Positions 1-7,417 of a stretch of DNA of 42,029 nucleotides are shown here, piece by piece; positions within the stretch are counted from its first letter, which is position 1; every line of letters begins with the position of its first letter. The translations under genes and the position numbers were made by a program. The notes under the pieces are model-generated. The model was given only the letters and a program-made list of their open reading frames with translations. It ran no database searches and was not told where the DNA came from. The stretch spans positions 1-42,029 of the forward strand of contig DEQO01000149.1 in assembly GCA_002360495.1 (NCBI GenBank), in the 5' to 3' direction. Source of the stretch: Flavobacteriales bacterium UBA3364 (GTDB lineage: Bacteria; Bacteroidota; Bacteroidia; Flavobacteriales_F; PHOS-HE28).

Positions 1-2616
1 GCTCATGTTGGCCAGGAACTGCTGCTTCACCTGTTCGCTGTGCTCGGCGCGCTCCTTGGCCTTGACCAGGTCCGCCGTACGCGCCGCAACGGTGCGCTCC
101 AGATGCTTCTTCTGCCGGGTGAGCATGCGGATGTACAGCAGGACGCCACCGCCGACGGCGAGCACGCACAGCGCATAGAACCACCAGGTGCGGTACCACG
201 GCGGCAGCACCGTCAGTTGGAAGGTGGTGGCCTGCGTGTCCCAAAGGCCATCGCGGTTGTCGCCGCGCACGTGGAAGGTGTACGTGCCTGGATCGAGGTT
301 CGTGTACACTGCGGTCCGGTCGTTACCGGCCATGATCCAATCGCCGTCGAAGCCGTCCAGCCGGTATTGGTACCGGTGCTCCTCGGGTTCGCTGAACTCC
401 ATGGTGGCGAACTCGAAGGTGATCATGGCCGCATCGCCGTATGGGAGCACGAGCCCACGCGTGAGGTGCGTGGGCATCGTCAAGGGTGAATCCTTCGCAC
501 CGAAGGCGATGGACCGGTTCGTCAGTTTGATGTCCGTGAGGTGCACCACCGCAGGCAGCGTATCGGGGCGCAACTCCTCCGGGCGGAAGTAGTTGAAGCC
601 GTTGACGCCGCCGAAGTAGAGCGTGCCATCGGCGGTCTTGCAGTAGGCGTAGCGGTTGAACTCGTCGCCTTGCAGGCCGTCGCTCGCATCGAAGCTGCGC
701 ACCGCATGCGTGAGCGGATCGAACTGCGCGATGCCCTTGTTGGTGCTCATCCACAGCTGGCCGTCGTCATCAGCGAGCAGACCGTAGATCACGTTGTTCG
801 GCAGGCCGTCGTTGGTGCTGAAGCGTGTACACTTTCCCGTGCGCTTTTCGAAGCGATTGAGCCCACCGCCGTTGGTGCCCACCCACAGGATGTTCGCGTC
901 CTTCGGGTCGTTGAGCAGGGAGAAGATCACATCGGCGGAAAGTGAACGTGGATCGTCCGGTTTGGTGGCAATGTGGGTCCAGCCATTGGTCGCCGGGTCA
1001 AGGCGCAGCAAGCCCTGCATGGTGCCGAGCCAGAGGATCCCCTGCGCGTCCTGGATGATGGCCTGAACGAACTCGTACGAACCACCGTTCGCAGGGATGG
1101 GATAAGGGATGCTGCTGAATTCCTTCGTGCGCGTGTTGAACTGGCCGAAGGCCTTTCTACTTCCGAAGCGGATGAGGCTGTCATGCCCGACGTGCAGCGG
1201 AAAGCGGACCGGGAGCTGCGGGTCGGCATAGCGCAGCATGCTTCCGTCCCGTTCGTCGTAGCGGGTTAGCGCATCCCCTAGGTTCGTCCACAATACCCCG
1301 CGGCCTTCCTCCACCACGCAGTGCTCGTATGCATCCAGCTCCCAACCCTCCTCGCGGCTGTCGATGGGGAACGGCCTGAAGTCCTGGTCTTGTATGATGT
1401 AGTAATGGGGCCCCCAAGTGTACGCGAGCACCCTTCCGTCGCGCAAGGCGGCCATCATCCGTAGGCTTGGTAAGCGTTGCTTGTGGAATGGTTCACCGTG
1501 CGAGTCGTACAGCCAAACCCCGTAACCGTTCGTTCCCATCCATAGCACACCGCTGCGATCGCGGTACATGCTGATCACCGCTGCCGCTTCCATCCTCAGT
1601 TCGGTGGATGCCGGCACCAGGCGGGTCACCTTGCCGGTCAGCGGATCGCACCGCCACAAGCGGTGGTCCGTCACTAACAGCGCTCCATGGGCATCGTGCG
1701 TCGCGCGGAAGCCCCCCTTCCAACCCGCAGTGGAGAGCGAGATGGTGGAGTGGGTCCCGTTCTTCTGATCGCGCACCTCCAGCTTGGCTTCAGTCACCGA
1801 GTATGTGAGTTGCCGGGTGCTATCGGAGGCAAAGGCCGCCCAGTCCTCTTGCTCCTGCCCAGCTACGAAGGGGCTCCAGGGTAGCGGTCGCAGATCCAAG
1901 ATCATGGCCTCTATGAGTGCTTCATCCCGCGTATCCAAGGTGCATGTGCGCACATTCCGGAGATCGTTGGTCACCGTCCAGGTTCCGCGCAACAGGCCCG
2001 ACCCATCCACGGTCATCCAGGTCATCTCGAACCCCGGGCATACACCGACCAGATCGATCCGTGCTCCGGGCCCTGTGGGGAACGCCCCATGACGATCCGG
2101 GTCGATGCGGTACAGCCCTTGGCCCGACGACACCCAGAGATGACCGGCGGAGTCTTGCGTGATCGCTTTCGTCGCGCATTGGTTACTGCCCATTGGCGAT
2201 AGCGGTCCTGACTTGGCGACAGACGGGCTGGATGCCGGACCACCACAAGAGAAATGGTGGAAGATCTCCGTCGTGGGGTCGAACACGTCCAGCCCATTGT
2301 TCGTGCCCACCCAGAGCAGCCCTGCACGATCTTCGTAGAGCACCTCGATCCTATTGTCGCGCACGGTGGTGCTGTCCGTCGGATCGTGGCGGAACACCCG
2401 GAAGGAGTAACCGTCGTAGCGGTTCAGGCCATCCTTGGTGGCAAACCACATGAAGCCCGCCCGGTCCTGGATGATGCTGCTCACCATGCCCTGCGAAAGG
2501 CCATCCTCGATGGTGAGCGCGCGGAACGGAAGGAAGAGCGTATCCACCTGGGCCTGCGCCACGCTTCCCTGCAGAAGCAAGAACAGCAGAATGGATCGCG
2601 GCTCATGCACCTTCAT
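1..2616 (-). CDS. Beta-propeller/Y_Y_Y membrane sensor histidine kinase (3' partial)
   Basis: The frame is open for all 872 codons to the window edge, so the C-terminus is missing. A signal peptide (MKVHEPRSILLFLLL...AQA) is followed by LTIEDGLSQGMV and then repeated two-component-regulator propeller blades such as GLLWVGTNNGLDVFD, VLWMGTNGYG and ILWVGTNGGGLNRFE, to about residue 690. A Y_Y_Y domain (YRLDGFDGDW, about 700-800), one membrane helix (about 808-828) and a coiled segment follow. The sequence stops at QQFLANMS, the opening of a HisKA domain, so this is almost certainly a one-piece periplasmic-propeller histidine kinase, possibly hybrid. The ATG overlaps the stop of the response regulator gene as ATGA, indicating translational coupling. 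The ligand is unknown; in Bacteroides such sensors often respond to glycans, but nothing here shows that. The start choice is firm because of the signal peptide. Confidence 0.9.
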   Translation of the reverse strand, partial: MKVHEPRSILLFLLLQGSVAQAQVDTLFLPFRALTIEDGLSQGMVSSIIQDRAGFMWFATKDGLNRYDGYSFRVFRHDPTDSTTVRDNRIEVLYEDRAGLLWVGTNNGLDVFDPTTEIFHHFSCGGPASSPSVAKSGPLSPMGSNQCATKAITQDSAGHLWVSSGQGLYRIDPDRHGAFPTGPGARIDLVGVCPGFEMTWMTVDGSGLLRGTWTVTNDLRNVRTCTLDTRDEALIEAMILDLRPLPWSPFVAGQEQEDWAAFASDSTRQLTYSVTEAKLEVRDQKNGTHSTISLSTAGWKGGFRATHDAHGALLVTDHRLWRCDPLTGKVTRLVPASTELRMEAAAVISMYRDRSGVLWMGTNGYGVWLYDSHGEPFHKQRLPSLRMMAALRDGRVLAYTWGPHYYIIQDQDFRPFPIDSREEGWELDAYEHCVVEEGRGVLWTNLGDALTRYDERDGSMLRYADPQLPVRFPLHVGHDSLIRFGSRKAFGQFNTRTKEFSSIPYPIPANGGSYEFVQAIIQDAQGILWLGTMQGLLRLDPATNGWTHIATKPDDPRSLSADVIFSLLNDPKDANILWVGTNGGGLNRFEKRTGKCTRFSTNDGLPNNVIYGLLADDDGQLWMSTNKGIAQFDPLTHAVRSFDASDGLQGDEFNRYAYCKTADGTLYFGGVNGFNYFRPEELRPDTLPAVVHLTDIKLTNRSIAFGAKDSPLTMPTHLTRGLVLPYGDAAMITFEFATMEFSEPEEHRYQYRLDGFDGDWIMAGNDRTAVYTNLDPGTYTFHVRGDNRDGLWDTQATTFQLTVLPPWYRTWWFYALCVLAVGGGVLLYIRMLTRQKKHLERTVAARTADLVKAKERAEHSEQVKQQFLANMS

Positions 2617-3260
2617 GGCGTGTAGATCCCATGGGTCATGGCGTACACCACCAGGCCGGCCGCATTCCGCGCACCGGTCTTCAACAGCAGGTTGTTCCGG
2701 TGGAAGTCCACCGTGCGCGGGCTCACGAACATCTTCTCGGCGATCTCGGCCGTCGTGAGCTCCTTGCATATGCCGCGCAGCACATCCAGCTCGCGTTCGC
2801 TCAGCGGATCGATCTCGTTGAAGGTGGGCTTCACCTGCTTCTTCTTCACAATGCCGTGCAGCATCACGCGACTCACCAGCTCGCTGAAATAGAACCCGTT
2901 GGCATGCACCGACCGGATCGCCGTATCGATCTCGTCCGGCTCGGCGTTCTTCAGCATGTAGCCGTTCGCGCCCAGTTCCATCAGGTGGGAGATGAACTTG
3001 TCCTCGTCGTGCGTGCTGAGGATGAGCACCTTCACCTGCGGGAAGTCCTGCTTGATGCGCTTGGTGGTCTCGATGCCGTCGAGCACCGGCATCTCCAGGT
3101 CGAGCAGCACGATGTCCACCTTCGTCTTCTTCAGCGCCGTGAGCAGTTCCTCGCCATTGGCGCACTCCAGCACCACCTGCACGCCGGCCATGTCGCGCAG
3201 CAGCATGGCCATGCCGTAGCGGAAGAGGCGTTGGTCGTCGGCGAGGGCTAGTCGGATCAT
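2613..3260 (-). CDS. NarL/FixJ-family response regulator
   Basis: This 215-residue protein has an N-terminal receiver domain (about 1-120) with the acidic pair D8-D9, phospho-acceptor D54 in VLLDLEMP, T83 in LSTHD and K104 in YMLKNAEP. A C-terminal LuxR-type helix-turn-helix follows (about 150-212), with LSERELDVLRGICKELTTAEIAEKMFVS split over the recognition helices. It is a DNA-binding transcription regulator activated by phosphorylation. It lies between an Hpt phosphotransfer gene upstream (66-bp gap) and the propeller kinase downstream (ATGA overlap), so the three probably form one phosphorelay. Length and motifs are normal for the family. Target genes cannot be told from the sequence. 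Confidence 0.95.
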   Translation of the reverse strand: MIRLALADDQRLFRYGMAMLLRDMAGVQVVLECANGEELLTALKKTKVDIVLLDLEMPVLDGIETTKRIKQDFPQVKVLILSTHDEDKFISHLMELGANGYMLKNAEPDEIDTAIRSVHANGFYFSELVSRVMLHGIVKKKQVKPTFNEIDPLSERELDVLRGICKELTTAEIAEKMFVSPRTVDFHRNNLLLKTGARNAAGLVVYAMTHGIYTP

Positions 3261-3326
3261 GGGCGAAAGGTCGTTTCGTTCAAGCGGTGGACACCTCGTA
3301 AAAACACCAGTTCTAAGGACCGGTCA

Positions 3327-3668
3327 TCACGTCATGAGCACTGCCCTGAGCTCGGCATCCACCGCTTGGCCCATGGCAACAAGTTCAGCAACTGCATCAC
3401 GGCAGGCGCCGGTTTCGCCGGTTCGCGCCACCTCGGCTACGACGACCAGCAGTTCCAACATCCGCGGCGTGCCCAGATAGTGCGCCTGCGGACGAAGCTC
3501 ATGCGCCACGCGGGATAGTGCTTGGGGGTCGTTGCGCCCAACGGCATCGGTCAACTCCTGGAACTGGGCGGGAGACTCCTCCAAGTAGATCGTGATCCAC
3601 GCATGGACGCGCTTCCGATCGCCTTTGAACAAGCGCTCGAGGTAGGAAAGGTCGATAGGGCTGCCCAT
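3327..3668 (-). CDS. Hpt-domain histidine phosphotransfer protein
   Basis: A small 113-residue, largely helical protein. The segment SRVAHELRPQAHYLGTPRM fits the Hpt signature, with H56 as the likely phosphorylated histidine. Hpt proteins shuttle phosphate between receiver domains of hybrid kinases and response regulators. As first gene of the operon with the NarL-type regulator and propeller kinase, it is probably their phosphorelay intermediate, which would predict a receiver domain in the missing part of the kinase. The reading frame extends upstream to 3728, but the ATG at 3668 gives the normal Hpt length. A TACATTTC box just upstream (3675-3682) resembles the Bacteroidota -7 element, which argues for the shorter form. 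Confidence 0.75.
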   Translation of the reverse strand: MGSPIDLSYLERLFKGDRKRVHAWITIYLEESPAQFQELTDAVGRNDPQALSRVAHELRPQAHYLGTPRMLELLVVVAEVARTGETGACRDAVAELVAMGQAVDAELRAVLMT

Positions 3669-4242
3669 CGCGGTGAAATGTACCGAAGTGCTTTCGGACG
3701 GCGCGATCCAATGGATGAGGTACCACATCCTTCGATGACCTTGTCAACGCCGGAACACCTGCTGGTGGATCCGGGCTGGCGCCTTGGTCCTCAATGGATC
3801 ATCGGCCGCAGTCCTGTGGGTCTCTCATACGAACACTTCGTGATCGGATCAAGGCAACACCTTATAGTGCCGTCATGATCGGCCAGCGATACGCTGTGAA
3901 GTCCGCGCGATGCAAGGCACTACGAGAAGGCTATCACTCCATGACTTTGCTGGTACGGGTTGTCCTTGCAAGCGACTTGAAAGGCATTGGAAGGGGGCAA
4001 GGGTTCCGAGTAGCTCAGTGCGTGGCCGCTTGGTCCGTGCGCATGCCTGTTCCGCTGAAGCACTTCGACAAGTAGGTCCGTGTGGTGCTGGTGCGTGTTG
4101 CGGGGGCCTCCTGTTTGCCTGGGCGCCCATCGATATGAGTTCACTTTTGCAGATACCGGACGTCCCTGCGAGCGCACCGATCCTCTCCCCCAACGCCTTT
4201 TCGTGGACCCAGATCCGAACCCGGACCGATCTTTTCAAGATG

Positions 4243-4250
4243 TAACTTTG
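4243..4250 (+). promoter_or_regulatory. Putative -7 promoter box for mnmG
   Basis: TAACTTTG matches the Bacteroidota TAnnTTTG -7 consensus exactly. No clear TTG is present 19 bp upstream. The transcript would have a leader of roughly 85 nt that contains the parS-like site at 4320. Confidence 0.55.
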
Positions 4251-4319
4251 CTGCGTCCATGGGACCTGTACCTCCCAAATCGGACCTAACCAACTGAAGA
4301 TCAGGGATCATGGTCCTTT

Positions 4320-4333
4320 GTTCCACGTGGAAC
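4320..4333. other. parS-like ParB-binding palindrome, copy 1
   Basis: GTTCCACGTGGAAC is a perfect 14-bp palindrome. With its flanks it matches 15 of 16 positions of the classic parS form TGTTCCACGTGGAACA. It lies in the mnmG leader, nine bases before the ATG. Translated upstream of the ATG it would read FHVE. Confidence 0.8.
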
Positions 4334-4341
4334 GACACGCA

Positions 4342-6222
4342 ATGAGCATACAGACGACATACGACGTGGTGGTGGTGGGTGGTGGCCATGCTGGCTGCGA
4401 GGCGGCGGCAGCGGCGGCGAACATGGGCTCCACGGTCCTGCTCGTCACCATGAACATGGGGGTCATCGGCCAAATGAGCTGCAACCCCGCGATGGGTGGT
4501 GTGGCGAAAGGCCAGATCGTTCGTGAGGTGGATGCCCTGGGCGGCTATTCAGGCATCGTGAGCGACCGCAGCACGGTGCAGTTCCGGATGCTCAACCGCA
4601 GCAAGGGGCCGGCCATGTGGAGCCCCCGTTCACAGAACGACCGTAACCTCTTCGCCGCCGAATGGCGCAAAATGCTGGAACAAACGCCCAACGTTCACTT
4701 CTGGCAAGACAGCGTTTCGGGGATGATCATCGAGGACGGCCGGATCACCGGGGTGCGCACGGGTATGGGTATGACCATTGCCTGCCGTTCTGTGGTGCTC
4801 ACCAGCGGTACCTTCATGAATGGGCTCATGCACATCGGCGAGCGCCAGCTAGGGGGCGGGAGAGCCGGTGAAAAGGCGAGCCACGGCATCACCGAACAAT
4901 TGGTCGCTTGGGGCTTCCAAGCAGGGCGCATGAAGACCGGTACCCCACCCCGTGTGGACGGTCGCAGCATCGACTACGGTGTACTGGAGGAGCAACCGGG
5001 TGACGAGCGACCCGGCAAGTTCAGCTATCTCCCCACCACCTCTCCCCCACTCCACCAGCTTCCGTGCTGGATGACCTATACCAGCCCCGAAGTACACGAT
5101 ATTCTCCGTACCGGCTTCGATAGGAGCCCGATGTTCAATGGGCGCATCAGGGGCATTGGACCGCGCTATTGCCCCAGCATCGAGGACAAGATCGACCGCT
5201 TCGCGGACAAGGACCGTCACCAGATCTTCGTCGAGCCCGAGGGTTGGGATACGGTCGAGACCTATATCAACGGCTTCAGTACGAGCCTGCCCGAAGAAGT
5301 GCAGTTGGCTGCTCTTCGCAAGATACCTGGCTTCGCGAAGGCCCGCATGTTCCGCCCAGGCTACGCCGTGGAATATGACTACTTCCCCCCTACCCAGCTT
5401 AAACACACCCTCGAGACCAAATTGGTCGACGGCCTCTATTTTGCCGGACAGATCAATGGCACCACCGGGTATGAGGAAGCCGCATGCCAAGGTCTAATGG
5501 CAGGGATCAACGCTCATTTGAAGTTGAACGACCAAGAGCCGTTCATCCTGCGCCGCGATGAAGCGTACATCGGGGTGCTTATCGACGACCTTATCACCAA
5601 GGGGACCGAGGAGCCGTACAGGATGTTCACCAGTCGGGCCGAGTTCCGGATCCTGCTCCGCCAGGACAATGCCGACCTACGCCTGACCCCGCGCTCGCAC
5701 GCCATTGGATTAGCGAGTAACGAACGCTACGAGCGGGTGCTTCGGAAGCAAGCCCTCTGCAAAGCCTTGGTGGAGGCCCTTAAGGCGGAAAGCATAGATA
5801 CAGAGGCCGCAAATGCCGTGATCGTTCCACGTGGAACATCCCCCTTGAAACAGCGCGTTCGGCTCTACGAACTCCTGCTTCGCCCACAGGTCAACTATGC
5901 AGACCTGGAGCCCCTCTCGGAGCGTGTCGCCGCAGCGGCCACAGCATGCGGAGATCTGCGCCAAGAAGTGATCGAACAGGTTGAGATCGATGTGAAATAC
6001 GATGGCTACTTGGAGAAAGAGCGCGAAATGGCGGAAAAACTCTCTCGTTTGGAGGGTGTGCCCCTGGACCTTGAAATGGACTATGCTCGGTTGACATCCT
6101 TGTCGATCGAAGCCCGCCAGAAACTGGACAAGGTCCGTCCCGGAACCCTGGGTCAAGCCTCTCGCATCAGTGGAGTCTCCCCGGCCGACCTCAGCGTTCT
6201 CATGGTCTACCTCGGAAGATGA
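4342..6222 (+). CDS. mnmG: tRNA uridine-5-carboxymethylaminomethyl modification enzyme MnmG (GidA)
   Basis: A 626-residue protein that with MnmE installs the cmnm5 group on wobble uridine of tRNAs, in the cytoplasm, using FAD, NADH and methylenetetrahydrofolate. The FAD-binding motif VVVGGGHAGCEAA is at residues 9-21. The GidA signatures NPAMGGVAKGQIVREVDALG and TGTPPRVDGRSID follow, and the helical C-terminal MnmE/tRNA-binding region is complete. The frame is open back to a TTG at 4318, but that extension is only a translation of the parS-like palindrome, so the ATG at 4342 is preferred. The stop overlaps the methyltransferase start as ATGA. A second parS-like site lies inside the gene at 5824. 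Confidence 0.97.
   Translation: MSIQTTYDVVVVGGGHAGCEAAAAAANMGSTVLLVTMNMGVIGQMSCNPAMGGVAKGQIVREVDALGGYSGIVSDRSTVQFRMLNRSKGPAMWSPRSQNDRNLFAAEWRKMLEQTPNVHFWQDSVSGMIIEDGRITGVRTGMGMTIACRSVVLTSGTFMNGLMHIGERQLGGGRAGEKASHGITEQLVAWGFQAGRMKTGTPPRVDGRSIDYGVLEEQPGDERPGKFSYLPTTSPPLHQLPCWMTYTSPEVHDILRTGFDRSPMFNGRIRGIGPRYCPSIEDKIDRFADKDRHQIFVEPEGWDTVETYINGFSTSLPEEVQLAALRKIPGFAKARMFRPGYAVEYDYFPPTQLKHTLETKLVDGLYFAGQINGTTGYEEAACQGLMAGINAHLKLNDQEPFILRRDEAYIGVLIDDLITKGTEEPYRMFTSRAEFRILLRQDNADLRLTPRSHAIGLASNERYERVLRKQALCKALVEALKAESIDTEAANAVIVPRGTSPLKQRVRLYELLLRPQVNYADLEPLSERVAAAATACGDLRQEVIEQVEIDVKYDGYLEKEREMAEKLSRLEGVPLDLEMDYARLTSLSIEARQKLDKVRPGTLGQASRISGVSPADLSVLMVYLGR
5824..5837. other. parS-like ParB-binding palindrome, copy 2 (inside mnmG)
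   Basis: A second exact GTTCCACGTGGAAC, followed by A, so it matches 15 of 16 positions of the extended parS form. It is read in mnmG as VPRGT, in the variable linker after the FAD/NADH domains. A different reading frame is used from copies 1 and 3, so the conservation is of DNA and not of a peptide. Confidence 0.8.
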
Positions 6223-7175
6223 ATCCTACCCCCCCTTCTTCGCCACCTGCAGGCGGATCGTTCCACGTGGAACATGCTAGCCAGGAAACCCTCATAGATT
6301 GCCCCCGCTGCGGTGGTACGAGCTTCGTTCCTTGGGCAACCGTGCGTGACCATTCCATTACCAAGGAAGATTTCCAGGTGGTCGATTGCGCAACCTGTGG
6401 CTTCCGCTCAACGAATCCAAGACCGACACAAAACGCAGCTGGAAGGTATTATCAGGGAGATGCTTACATCTCGCACTCCAACTCCAACTCGAGCCTTCAG
6501 GACAAGCTTTACCATCTTGCCCGGCGATGGGGCTTGCGGAGGAAGTATGGCATCATCCACAGCCTCCAACCCAATGGAAAGGTACTGGATGTCGGTTGCG
6601 GAACAGGCGAGTTCCTAGCCTACTTAATGAGCAGGGGATACCTGGTACAAGGGGTGGAGCCGAGCCTGAAGGCCCGGGAACAGGTGATCGCCAACCACAG
6701 TATCGCGGTCCTGCCTGCATTGGATATGGTAGCCGCCCACGAACAATTCCAGGTGGTCACACTTTGGCACGTATTGGAGCATCTGCCCGATCTGCGCTCG
6801 ACGTTCAAACGGCTTTTTTCCCTGCTGGCAGACCGTGGATCGCTCATCATCGCAGTTCCTGATCGGGGAAGCTGGGACGCAGAACACTACGGCACCGATT
6901 GGGCCGCCTGGGATGTGCCCAGACACCTTTCGCACTTCCGCCAGGAGGATGTCCATCTCCTGCTTCGCGAGCATGGGTTCGAACTCATTGCCACACGTCG
7001 CATGTGGATGGACGCACCCTACATATGCACCCTCAGCGAAAGTTATCGTGATGCGACCAAACCATGGGCCCTACTCAAGGGGGTTCTACTCGGCTCTTGG
7101 TCGAATGTCCTAAGCGCCCTTTCCGGGCGACCAACGTCGAGCTCATTGTACATCGCCAGAAAGGCAGAACCCTGA
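6219..7175 (+). CDS. Class I SAM-dependent methyltransferase with N-terminal zinc ribbon
   Basis: 318 residues. After a poorly conserved, Pro/Ser-rich N-terminus containing the third parS-like site comes a CPRCGG...CATCGF four-cysteine knuckle (about residues 28-67), probably zinc-binding. The Rossmann methyltransferase motif I follows as VLDVGCGTGEFLAYL (about 124-138), then motif IV-like LWHVLEHLPD and a DWAAWDVPRHLSHF segment typical of this uncharacterised Bacteroidota family. The substrate is unknown. The start overlaps the mnmG stop (ATGA), so the two are co-translated, which could point to RNA as substrate but does not prove it. The first ATG is used because of the coupling; the conserved part begins about 25 residues later. 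Confidence 0.88.
   Translation: MNPTPPSSPPAGGSFHVEHASQETLIDCPRCGGTSFVPWATVRDHSITKEDFQVVDCATCGFRSTNPRPTQNAAGRYYQGDAYISHSNSNSSLQDKLYHLARRWGLRRKYGIIHSLQPNGKVLDVGCGTGEFLAYLMSRGYLVQGVEPSLKAREQVIANHSIAVLPALDMVAAHEQFQVVTLWHVLEHLPDLRSTFKRLFSLLADRGSLIIAVPDRGSWDAEHYGTDWAAWDVPRHLSHFRQEDVHLLLREHGFELIATRRMWMDAPYICTLSESYRDATKPWALLKGVLLGSWSNVLSALSGRPTSSSLYIARKAEP
6260..6273. other. parS-like ParB-binding palindrome, copy 3
   Basis: A third exact GTTCCACGTGGAAC, followed by A. It is translated as FHVE within the non-conserved N-terminal extension of the methyltransferase. It lies 436 bp from copy 2 and 1940 bp from copy 1. Confidence 0.8.
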
Positions 7176-7383
7176 GAAGGCCGGTTTAAAGGGCCGTGCT
7201 GCGTTCGGGGGATCCGCACAGTGGTATACCTATCCCGTGCCGTCATCGGGCCCGCAAATGGCGCCTATTGGCGTTGTTGTATTCTCCTCATTATCAACGA
7301 ATTAGTTCTTCTTTGGCGGCTTGCTGGATACGTTGCCCGGTCAGGAAATAGAAACAATAGCCTGATCGCTGCATCGACCATTC

Positions 7384-7391
7384 TACCTTTG
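7384..7391 (+). promoter_or_regulatory. Putative -7 promoter box for the aldehyde dehydrogenase gene
   Basis: TACCTTTG fits TAnnTTTG. It lies 26 bases before the ATG at 7418, giving a leader of about 20 nt. It supports 7418 over an in-frame TTG at 7400, which would lie practically at the transcription start. The spacer 7176-7417 contains nothing else recognisable. Confidence 0.6.
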
Positions 7392-7417
7392 CGGCCGCTT
7401 TGCGAGCCACACACACC

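Larger units (their letters stand above)
3669..4341. other. Intergenic region between hpt operon and mnmG
   Basis: About 670 bases without a convincing gene. The small open frames here overlap on both strands and have no recognisable domain or signal peptide. The divergent region carries the presumed promoters of the hpt operon (left) and mnmG (right), and the first parS-like palindrome lies in the mnmG leader at 4320-4333. A stretch near 4009-4030 reads like the D-arm of a tRNA but has no T-arm or acceptor stem. Nothing else was seen. Confidence 0.6.

Noticed and set aside
4009..4080. tRNA-like stretch with AGTAGCTCAGTG
   Set aside because: Only a D-arm-like segment is present; no anticodon stem, T-arm GGTTC or matching acceptor stem follows at tRNA spacing.
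3873..4238. Small open frames on both strands in the mnmG upstream spacer
   Set aside because: They overlap each other, lack signal peptides or domains, and have compositions like translated non-coding DNA.
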